Source of the DNA: an uncultured Eubacteriales bacterium | GTDB taxonomy: Bacteria > Bacillota > Clostridia > Lachnospirales > Lachnospiraceae | Reading direction: 5' to 3' | Assembly: GCA_900544525.1 (NCBI GenBank) | Contig: UQVN01000071.1 | Span: forward strand, 1-13,072 | DNA: 13,072 bases | Shown here: positions 7,341-13,072 of the stretch, piece by piece | How the letters are laid out: the number at the start of each line of letters is the position of its first letter | How positions within the stretch are numbered: the stretch's first letter is position 1 | Notes under the pieces: model-generated | Told to the model about the DNA's origin: nothing | What the model saw: the letters and a program-made list of their open reading frames with translations, nothing else | The model's database searches: none | Program-made: the position numbers and the translations under genes

Positions 7341-8693
7341 CTAATCCCCTCTTATGGCTTCTAAAGCGGATATTTTCACTGCACGGTTTGCTGGATAATA
7401 CCCTGAAATAAGACCAATAAAGGTCGAAAATATAAGGGCTAATGCCACAAGCCAAAGAGGAATAATCGATGTCTGTCCTCCACTTGTTACGCCTTCCGTT
7501 ATCATCTCTCCTACTCCACCAAGACTGAAACCGAACTTATTAATGATAAAAGAAAGTCCATAGCTTAATAAAATACCTATCACTCCACCAAAAAAACCAA
7601 TCGTTCCTGCCTCTAATAAAAAAATGGTTCGGATATCCCTTACATAACATCCAAGTGCTTTCATTACACCAATTTCTCTCGTTCTCTCATAAATGGACAT
7701 AATCATTGTATTCGTAATTCCAATGGCTGCCACAAATAAAGAAATTGCTCCTAGACCGCCTAAGACTGCCTGTTGCTGTTTTGCCTGTTGTTCCATCGGC
7801 TTTCGAATACTTTCCATAGAACTTGTATCAAATCCATCTTCTTTAATGACTTTTTCCACTTCTTCTATATACTTAATATCTTCTACTTTGACATATGCCA
7901 TCTGATATCCTTTATCCGCCTCCTTTTTTCCATTATCAAACCTTCTATATTCCTCCTTTAGCTTCTTCAACACATTAATATCCATAAATACTCCTTGTGC
8001 CGTTCGATAATCTTTTGCATTATCCTTTTTTAATCGACCGCAGACAAGGATTTTCTTTTTTAACTTTTTCGTCTCATCTTGATTGCTTGTTAATGTTAAT
8101 GTAATTTTATCTTTCATCACATTAACAAAAGGCTTTTTGGGATTTCCATTTTGATCCACGTCCCCTTCCATTATATAACGATTTTGTGGACTTGCATGAA
8201 TATCCTCAAACGCATATCCCCACTGTTCTCCAACAACAATCGGTATCACATCTTTTCCTGCTCCTGTCTTTGAAAAAAATTGACCTTCTTTTATTTGGTA
8301 TCCCAATTCTTCTAAAGCATCTGGGTAAACACCAACGATATCTGGTGTCATTTGATAACGATCTTTATTTCCTACACTTATTAGTAAATTCAAATCTCCA
8401 CTTTCATAAATGGGGGTTGCCGTTACAACCCCTTTTAATCCTTTCCATTTTTCAATTGTCGCATCATTTAATATGTTTTTTGTTCCCGAATTATAATTAT
8501 ATACTTGAATTAGCTTTAAATCTCCCATTTCGGAAAGTGCTTGTTCTTGACTTTCCTTCATACCAATTCCTAATGAAATCATAACAACAATTGCACAAGT
8601 GCCGACAACGACACCTACGACTGTTAAAAGTGTTCTTACTTTTCTCCTTGTTAAATTTCGAAAACAAAGGTCGATTAAATCCATCAGTTTCAT
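7341..8693 (-). CDS. MacB/FtsX-type ABC transporter permease
   Basis: A 450-residue permease of the MacB family. TM1 is at about 22-43 after a basic RNLTRRKVR entry. A large extracytoplasmic domain of the MacB periplasmic-core type spans about 44-310. The FtsX domain has TM2 (about 315-336), TM3 (356-383) and TM4 (411-431), with the conserved cytoplasmic phrase ERTREIGVMKALG (335-347) and the closing PANRAVKISALEAIRGD. Four TMs with a cytoplasmic C-terminus is the standard topology. These permeases work by mechanotransmission, coupling cytoplasmic ATP hydrolysis to movements outside the membrane, not by a channel through the lipid. It is the third gene of the operon, 11 bases after the stalk protein gene; AAGGAGG lies 6 bases before the ATG. 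I see no clear terminator after it, so some read-through into gltX is possible. Confidence 0.95.
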   Translation of the reverse strand: MKLMDLIDLCFRNLTRRKVRTLLTVVGVVVGTCAIVVMISLGIGMKESQEQALSEMGDLKLIQVYNYNSGTKNILNDATIEKWKGLKGVVTATPIYESGDLNLLISVGNKDRYQMTPDIVGVYPDALEELGYQIKEGQFFSKTGAGKDVIPIVVGEQWGYAFEDIHASPQNRYIMEGDVDQNGNPKKPFVNVMKDKITLTLTSNQDETKKLKKKILVCGRLKKDNAKDYRTAQGVFMDINVLKKLKEEYRRFDNGKKEADKGYQMAYVKVEDIKYIEEVEKVIKEDGFDTSSMESIRKPMEQQAKQQQAVLGGLGAISLFVAAIGITNTMIMSIYERTREIGVMKALGCYVRDIRTIFLLEAGTIGFFGGVIGILLSYGLSFIINKFGFSLGGVGEMITEGVTSGGQTSIIPLWLVALALIFSTFIGLISGYYPANRAVKISALEAIRGD

Positions 8694-8704
8694 ATTCGAC
8701 CTCC

Positions 8705-10903
8705 TTATTCCTCTTCAAATTGTTCTAGTTCTTCTAACATTTGTCGTTGTTTTTTCTTGCGAATTTTTCGAATCATAACTATCATAACAGCGAGTAGACA
8801 AAAAGTTCCTATTCCAATCCCTACTTTTATCTTTACATTTTTGCTCATTCCATGTTCTTGATCCATCATATCTTGATCCAGATCCATATCAAAATCTCCG
8901 CCCATATTTGGATCCACTTCCATTTCTTGTGCTTCTAACTCATAGGGCAATTTTACTTTCTTCACTTCTAAATTATCATCTTCATAGGTAATTACTATTG
9001 TCCCTTTTAATTTCTTTGCCTCATTGGCTGTTACATAAAAATCAATGCTTCCACTGTTTCCAGAGTCGACATTTCCAACATTTTGTACTTTTTCCGTTGC
9101 TGTTAAATCTCCTTTTAATTCCGCAGACAAATTATAAAGGCTACTTTTTCCTTTATTGATATATTGTACAGAGAGTGTATTCTCTTCTCCAACATATATA
9201 ATTTCTGGAAGTTCTCCCATCGTAAATTTCATACGGTCTGGCTGGTAAATAGGAATAGCAATGGTTTCAGAACTTGTCACCGAATTTCTTTGTTTTTTAT
9301 CGACATATTCATATTTAAAATTAACGGTTACATTCGTAGAAGCCGATTTTGCACTTGGCAACGCTTGCATCTCAATTTTTTGCCCTACTTGTCCCTGTGC
9401 AGACAAATTATCAAAGAAAAACGTATTAGAAGAAGAGGTAATCGCAAGCCCTTCTGCAACTTCTAATGACATGGTTAAGTTTTCGATGTTTAATTCTTTA
9501 CTTGTGTTTTGTAACACCATATCTAAAGTGAATTTCTTCCCTGCAGGCACTTTTCCACCATACTCATAATGACTGATCATAACAGATGGTGTTCGTTTTG
9601 CAATTTCTTCTTTCTCTTTTTTCTTCTTTTTCTTCGCTTTCTTAATGGCTTTTACAGGAATCTTCATTACTTCTGTTGTTGTTTTTGATTCTCTTTTTTT
9701 GTCATTTTGATAGTCATAAGAAATTTCAAATGTCACTGTTTGAAATCCTGTAGCTGTACTTTTCTCTGTTAAAAACTGGAGTTCTACTTCTTTTTCTTGC
9801 CCTTTTTTTAATTTATCAATTAAAATTTTATTGGATGCTTCTTTTGATACTAAATTATCAGAGCTGCTGACTAAAATAGCAATGTTTTGTACATCAAAAA
9901 ATTTACTCATATTTTTTAAAGTACTTTTCACTGTCACACTTTCTCCTGCAGTCACTTCTTCTCCATAGTCATAACGATCGATTACAATATAAGGAACTGC
10001 TCTCATATCATCTGGTTTTTCTTCTTTTTTCTTCTCTTCTTTTTTATTTTTTACAACAGGAATTTTAATTTTAATGCTATTTTTTTGATCATTTTTAAAT
10101 TCGCCATTTTGACGATAGCTATATGTATAATTTAATGTAACTGTTTCAAAGTCATTATTCAATTCTTTCTTGGCTTTTAATACAAGTTCTGTTGTATTCG
10201 TTCCATCCGCCTTAAAATTTGGAAGCTCCATAGAATCCAAAATGCTTGTTGTCTCAAGCCCTTCGGACACCGTTCCATAATCCAATTCTACATTTTTGAA
10301 TACAATATCTTTAATATTACTAAAGGCATCAAATTGTAATGTAAACGTATCTCCCCCTTTAATGGTTGCTGGAAACTTAATATTGCTCACTTCGATTTTA
10401 GGAACGGTACCTGAATAATCACTGTAGTTATATTCCACACAGTTTGGCACTGCTACTTTTAATTCTTTTTTCTTTGCTCCTTCCATTCCATAAGAAAAAT
10501 CAAAAATTAATTTATTACCAGAACCACTGTATTCTAAGTTTGTAAATTTCACTTGAAAAATGACGCCATCCCCAGTGGATTTAATTCCATTATAAAGCTC
10601 CCCATATTTTGAACTTTGTGCCTCAAAACTATCCTCTCTCTTTTTTGCTACTATTGGATTTGTTAAGGCGTCTAACTCCTTCTTACTTATATTTTTATCG
10701 GTAATCGTTACATAAACATCTACAAGACTCCCTTTTTGTGGTGAAATCGCCTTTTCTGTCCCTGTTTCATACACTCTTGTTGCCGTTGCTTTTGGCTCCA
10801 CTTCGATTCCTTCTGCTCCAACAGGATGAATTGGTAAAAATCCCACAAATAAGGCAAATACTAACATCCATAACATCCACTTTTTTCTCTCTTTTCTATT
10901 CAT
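8705..10903 (-). CDS. cell-surface stalk protein with Ig-like repeats, C-terminally anchored (ABC partner)
   Basis: A 732-residue envelope protein. The signal peptide is 1-30 (KERKKWMLWMLVFALFVGF, likely cleaved after VGA), and a single membrane helix lies at about 693-711 followed by a basic stop-transfer (RKIRKKKQR) and an acidic cytoplasmic tail. In between I see about five beta-rich units of roughly 100-115 residues (about 48-155, 167-283, 303-417, 438-551, 558-657). Units 2-4 end in an I-P-V/I phrase, and units 3 and 4 begin alike (YIVIDRYDYGEEVTAGE and VMISHYEYGGKVPAGK). They resemble CARDB/COG1361 S-layer-type Ig domains. Lys/Glu linkers (284-298 and 418-437) separate the units. An Asp/Met-rich stretch (661-685) lies just outside the membrane. 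Position between ATPase and permease suggests the extracytoplasmic adaptor of the transporter; the ligand is unknown. The start has a GAGGA site 5-6 bases upstream. Confidence 0.88.
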   Translation of the reverse strand: MNRKERKKWMLWMLVFALFVGFLPIHPVGAEGIEVEPKATATRVYETGTEKAISPQKGSLVDVYVTITDKNISKKELDALTNPIVAKKREDSFEAQSSKYGELYNGIKSTGDGVIFQVKFTNLEYSGSGNKLIFDFSYGMEGAKKKELKVAVPNCVEYNYSDYSGTVPKIEVSNIKFPATIKGGDTFTLQFDAFSNIKDIVFKNVELDYGTVSEGLETTSILDSMELPNFKADGTNTTELVLKAKKELNNDFETVTLNYTYSYRQNGEFKNDQKNSIKIKIPVVKNKKEEKKKEEKPDDMRAVPYIVIDRYDYGEEVTAGESVTVKSTLKNMSKFFDVQNIAILVSSSDNLVSKEASNKILIDKLKKGQEKEVELQFLTEKSTATGFQTVTFEISYDYQNDKKRESKTTTEVMKIPVKAIKKAKKKKKKEKEEIAKRTPSVMISHYEYGGKVPAGKKFTLDMVLQNTSKELNIENLTMSLEVAEGLAITSSSNTFFFDNLSAQGQVGQKIEMQALPSAKSASTNVTVNFKYEYVDKKQRNSVTSSETIAIPIYQPDRMKFTMGELPEIIYVGEENTLSVQYINKGKSSLYNLSAELKGDLTATEKVQNVGNVDSGNSGSIDFYVTANEAKKLKGTIVITYEDDNLEVKKVKLPYELEAQEMEVDPNMGGDFDMDLDQDMMDQEHGMSKNVKIKVGIGIGTFCLLAVMIVMIRKIRKKKQRQMLEELEQFEEE

Positions 10904-10918
10904 ATCCTTCCTCTTCCT

Positions 10919-11632
10919 TTACACAGATTCTTTCAATACACTATCATTCATAACATCACTTACAATATTTCCATCAATTAAAGTCACAATTCGATCCGCA
11001 TAGTGAGCCAATTCATCATCGTGGCTCACTAAAATCAAAGACTCTTTATTTTTACGACAAATTTTCACCATCATCTGCATGATTTCAATGGTCGTCTTTG
11101 TATCGAGATTCCCTGTTGGCTCATCAGCAAATACAATTTTAGGCTTCGCTACAAATGCTCGTGCGATTCCAACTCTTTGTTGCTGTCCACCAGACATTTG
11201 ATTGGGCCTATGTTCCTCTCTTCCTTTTAATCCCACTTGCCATAGCATTTTATAAGCTAACTTTGTTCGAATCCCTTTGGGAACTCCTTTAAACATCAAT
11301 GGCATTGCCACATTTTCTGAAGCCGTTAATGTTTGCAATAAATTATACGACTGAAAAATAAACCCAATATTTTTTTGTCGAAATGTGGCTAGTTCCTTTT
11401 CTTTTAGCCTCGATATATTGACTCCATCGATTAAAACTTCGCCTTTTGTTGGCTTTTCAAGCCCTGCTAATTGATTTAAAAGTGTGGACTTTCCAGAGCC
11501 TGAAGTACCAAAAATACAACAAATCTGTCCTTTTGGTATTGTTAAATTGATTTTATTTAATGCCACCACTCGCTCTGATCCAATTAGATAAACTTTTCTC
11601 AAATCTTTTACAATAATAGAACCGTCTCCCAT
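10919..11632 (-). CDS. ABC transporter ATPase (MacB/LolD-type)
   Basis: A 237-residue nucleotide-binding subunit of the MacB/LolD/FtsE class. Walker A is GTSGSGKS (42-49), the Q-loop Gln is Q94 in FIFQSYNLL, the ABC signature is MSGGQQQR (146-153), Walker B is IVFADE (166-171), the D-loop is NLDTKT and the switch His is H204 (LVSHDDE). The phrase SGGQQQRVGIARAF is typical of the class. All catalytic residues are present. The ATG at 11632 is preferred to an in-frame start at 11701 because it follows a GGGGA site about 9 bases upstream, homology begins there, and the -10 box (11666-11671) lies inside the longer reading. It is the first gene of the operon; the stalk protein gene starts 15 bases after its stop. 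Confidence 0.96.
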   Translation of the reverse strand: MGDGSIIVKDLRKVYLIGSERVVALNKINLTIPKGQICCIFGTSGSGKSTLLNQLAGLEKPTKGEVLIDGVNISRLKEKELATFRQKNIGFIFQSYNLLQTLTASENVAMPLMFKGVPKGIRTKLAYKMLWQVGLKGREEHRPNQMSGGQQQRVGIARAFVAKPKIVFADEPTGNLDTKTTIEIMQMMVKICRKNKESLILVSHDDELAHYADRIVTLIDGNIVSDVMNDSVLKESV

Positions 11633-11665
11633 ATGTTCACGTCCCCTTCTTTTCTTTTTTATTTT

Positions 11666-11694
11666 ATTGTAGCGAATCGCTATTGAAAAAGTAA
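11666..11694 (-). promoter_or_regulatory. promoter of the ABC operon
   Basis: On the minus strand there is a good -10, TACAAT (11666-11671), but 17 bases upstream only a poor -35, TTACTT (11689-11694). This pattern fits a promoter that needs an activator. The predicted start near 11659 gives a leader of about 27 bases. Confidence 0.5.
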
Positions 11695-11719
11695 GAACCA
11701 CGACCTTACGAAATCTTAC
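11691..11719. promoter_or_regulatory. repeat cluster, possible operator upstream of the ABC operon
   Basis: CTTAC occurs at 11705-11709 and 11715-11719, exactly 10 bases apart, and the inverse GTAAG occurs at 11691-11695, so GTAAGA and TCTTAC (11714-11719) also form an inverted repeat. The cluster overlaps the weak -35 box of the ABC promoter and lies just behind a possible plus-strand promoter. Direct half-sites about 10 bases apart are usual for OmpR-type response regulators. No regulator gene is in the window, so this is inference. Confidence 0.35.
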
Positions 11720-11726
11720 AAATTAT

Positions 11727-11754
11727 TTGCAGGTTTCTCACATTTTTATGTAAT
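11727..11754 (+). promoter_or_regulatory. possible promoter of a plus-strand small RNA
   Basis: TTGCAG (11727-11732) and TGTAAT (11749-11754) are 16 bases apart. The -10 matches five of six consensus bases; the -35 matches only the TTG. No protein gene follows on this strand. Confidence 0.3.
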
Positions 11755-11760
11755 GAGTTG

Positions 11761-11850
11761 AGCGTTCAAAGCAGAAGGTGGTTTGCCCCCCACGAGCAGT
11801 TCCTATCATATAAAAAAGGTTAGAACATTTTTGTCCTAACCTTTTCTTTC
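11761..11850 (+). ncRNA. candidate small RNA with C-rich loop
   Basis: A stretch of about 90 bases lies between a possible promoter (11727-11754) and an intrinsic terminator (11814-11845) and holds no convincing reading frame. It is more G+C-rich than the surrounding intergenic DNA. It contains a small hairpin, GTGG (11778-11781) with CCAC (11790-11793), whose loop carries most of a run of six C (11786-11791). It does not match any RNA family I recognise. An alternative is the remnant of an insertion element or pseudogene. Confidence 0.3.
11812..11846. terminator. intrinsic terminator, mainly for the flavoprotein operon
   Basis: The arms 11814-11827 and 11832-11845 pair over 14 bases with one A-C mismatch around a 4-base loop. 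On the minus strand the stem runs into T6 (11812-11817), about 30-60 bases after the stop of the flavoprotein gene at 11875. On the plus strand it is followed by TTTTCTTTC, so it may also end the candidate small RNA. Confidence 0.8.
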
Positions 11851-11874
11851 TATGCATCAAAATCCATAGAATAC

Positions 11875-12480
11875 TTACTCTTCAATTTTCATTGTTGCCA
11901 TTTGTTCTTTTGTAATTTTATTTTGTCTTCCATATTTCTCCCAGTATTTTGTGGAAGCCTTTATAAAACTCTTTTTTGATAATGGCATGGTAACTTTTAA
12001 TATCTTTTGTTTCTCATGCTGTATTCCATAAACAAACTTTCTTATTTTCCGCTTTACCATAAAAGCAAATGGCGTTGTTAAGATTGCTTCCCCAGAACCA
12101 ATACATAATGTCATACCATAAGAAAAGTGGTTCTTTTTACAAAAAAGTTTCATTATTTTTATAGCAACTTCATTTTGCTCTGATTCTAAAAATCCACAAT
12201 TAATTAAAACATGAAGGATCGGTTTTCTCTCTTTATGAAGTTGCTCTAACTGTTTTAAAAAATCCATGAAAGGTACAGGTAAACTATCAACATATAAGGG
12301 AAAAACAAATACTAGATGATCATATTCTTGGATTTTTGAAAGAACGCTCTTATGGTCTTTTGCTGTTACCATATATTCTTCTACTTGTCCTTTCCAAAAT
12401 TTTTTTAAAATCGCAATATATTTTTTGGAATTGGATTTTGGTGCTCGTGGACTTCCATTTACAATCAACAGTTTTCCCAT
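11875..12480 (-). CDS. flavodoxin-fold NAD(P)H-dependent oxidoreductase
   Basis: A 201-residue protein of the NADPH-dependent FMN reductase/flavodoxin-like fold. Beta-1 and the phosphate loop read LLIVNGSPRAPKSNSKKY (4-21), the expected FMN phosphate site. A VFVFPLYVDSLPVPFMDFL stretch (about 57-75) corresponds to the second flavin-contact loop, where such proteins carry P-x-Y. ILHVLINCGF supplies the next strand. The C-terminal third (about 140-201) is basic and outside the common fold. Unlike its neighbour it has no Cys cluster. Its ATG lies 16 bases inside the end of the upstream gene with AGGGAAG 7 bases before it, so the two are co-translated. The electron acceptor cannot be read from sequence. 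Confidence 0.85.
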   Translation of the reverse strand: MGKLLIVNGSPRAPKSNSKKYIAILKKFWKGQVEEYMVTAKDHKSVLSKIQEYDHLVFVFPLYVDSLPVPFMDFLKQLEQLHKERKPILHVLINCGFLESEQNEVAIKIMKLFCKKNHFSYGMTLCIGSGEAILTTPFAFMVKRKIRKFVYGIQHEKQKILKVTMPLSKKSFIKASTKYWEKYGRQNKITKEQMATMKIEE

Positions 12481-12980
12481 GCCATTACTTCCCTTACGAT
12501 TACTTCATTGAGTTCCTTTTCCATAACGAAATGGATCTTCCAACTTTTAAAAGACATATTTTTTGCATTTCGTTCTACTAGCTGCTCAAAAACTTTCTTC
12601 TCCTCTTCTAGCTCCGCTCCATAAGCGAGAATAACCGCATCTTTTTCTACAACATCCCTTTGAACATGATGAGTTTCCTTGTCATGTAAACGAATAAATG
12701 CTTGTTGAATTGGAATTGCCCGCTCTAATAAAGTTTTCATGGTCACGTCATAAGAACCACAATATAAATGAGTCACATAAATTATCTTCTCACTTTTCGC
12801 AATCAGTGGATAAACTTTTGTAGCATCATCGCGAATCACACACTTCCCTGGTGTCTTGACCCAGCATCCAAAACATCCCACACAATTCTTTATTTTTAAC
12901 TTCGATAAATCAATATATTGATTCTCTTTTTTTCTGGGCAAAGATATAGGTAATGCAATATCACTTAGTAATAAATTCAT
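12465..12980 (-). CDS. iron-sulfur-flavoprotein-like oxidoreductase with Cys cluster
   Basis: A 171-residue flavodoxin-family protein. Residues 33-47 hold C-x2-C-x2-C-x7-C (C33, C36, C39, C47) within the phrase NCVGCFGCWVKTPGKCVIRDD-like positions 32-52, common to NAD(P)H-dependent FMN oxidoreductases related to iron-sulfur flavoproteins. The spacing of the last Cys is longer than the compact C-x2-C-x2-C-x(4-7)-C lower limit, so cluster binding is possible but unproven. IIYVTHLYCGSYDVTMKTLLERA (66-88) corresponds to the flavin-binding loop and following helix. The N-terminus (MNLLLSDIALP) lacks the GSPR loop of its neighbour. AGGAGA lies 8 bases before the ATG. It is the first gene of a two-gene operon overlapping the next by 16 bases. 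Confidence 0.85.
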   Translation of the reverse strand: MNLLLSDIALPISLPRKKENQYIDLSKLKIKNCVGCFGCWVKTPGKCVIRDDATKVYPLIAKSEKIIYVTHLYCGSYDVTMKTLLERAIPIQQAFIRLHDKETHHVQRDVVEKDAVILAYGAELEEEKKVFEQLVERNAKNMSFKSWKIHFVMEKELNEVIVREVMAWENC

Positions 12981-13072
12981 TGTCTTCTTCTCCTAAATCC
13001 TCTTTTCTATTGATACACTTCATAGAATTTCTCTATTGTATTATAAAAACAACTTATAATTTTTACTATCTC
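12981..13072 (-). promoter_or_regulatory. upstream region of the flavoprotein operon, promoter not resolved
   Basis: This 92-base A/T-rich stretch must hold the promoter if the operon starts here. On the minus strand it contains TATAAT (13040-13045) and TACAAT (13035-13040), but no good -35 box at the right distance. A short inverted repeat, ATAGA/TCTAT, lies at 13022-13036. Confidence 0.3.

Noticed and set aside
8186..8584. A 132-residue plus-strand frame opposite the permease gene
   Set aside because: It lies antisense to a well-supported MacB-type permease; its Leu/His/Phe-rich composition is typical of the reverse complement of A/G-rich codons.
11633..11701. A longer ABC ATPase starting at 11701
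   Set aside because: The extension covers the predicted -10 box and operator-like repeats and encodes a basic stretch without homology; the ATG at 11632 has a ribosome binding site.
11746..11811. End of an IS200/IS605-type element or a known riboswitch at the G+C-rich island
   Set aside because: No transposase or TnpB remnant is adjacent, and I could not match the segment to the conserved core of any riboswitch class I know; it is kept only as a small-RNA candidate.

Overview
The window looks like chromosomal DNA of a low-G+C, Gram-positive anaerobe, most likely a clostridial bacterium of the Lachnospiraceae type. The support is strongly A/T-biased codon use, AGGAGG-type ribosome binding sites, sigma-A-like promoters, short hairpin-plus-U terminators, and the gene content: a DUF1292 protein, iron-sulfur-flavoprotein-like oxidoreductases, and a MacB-type ABC system with a surface stalk protein. 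This placement is inferred from composition and family resemblance, not from a database search. All genes but one lie on the minus strand. There are no tRNA or rRNA genes, CRISPR arrays or complete mobile elements, and no gene-free stretch exceeds 300 bases.

Layout, in window order. (1) 1-1927: a two-gene minus-strand operon of tandem M14-family (succinylglutamate desuccinylase/aspartoacylase-like) proteins. The first (910-1851) keeps a metal site. The second (1-917, running off the window) has lost the zinc-binding histidines and the catalytic glutamate and looks like a pseudoenzyme partner. (2) 1960-2635: a monocistronic gene for a very basic, low-complexity protein, with its own promoter and terminator. 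(3) 2664-3075: the only plus-strand gene, a DUF1292 protein, divergently transcribed from (2) and ending at a bidirectional terminator. (4) 3080-7322: a minus-strand operon of gltX, a UvrD/PcrA-type helicase with a C-terminal Tudor-like domain, and a membrane-anchored SurA/PrsA-N-like protein. (5) 7341-11694: a three-gene MacB-like ABC operon of ATPase, large surface stalk protein and FtsX-type permease. (6) 11695-11850: a regulatory intergenic region with half-site-like repeats and a possible plus-strand small RNA with a C-rich loop. (7) 11812-12980: two overlapping flavodoxin-fold oxidoreductases.

How the genes work together. The gltX operon joins translation (Glu-tRNA), DNA repair or transcription-linked helicase activity and envelope protein folding; it looks housekeeping. 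The ABC operon encodes a complete envelope machine in which a cell-surface stalk with Ig-like repeats takes the place of the usual MacA-type adaptor; its substrate cannot be read from sequence. The flavoprotein pair is probably a redox unit.

The least conventional items are the active/degenerate M14 pair, the stalk-bearing ABC system and the putative C-rich small RNA next to the ABC promoter.
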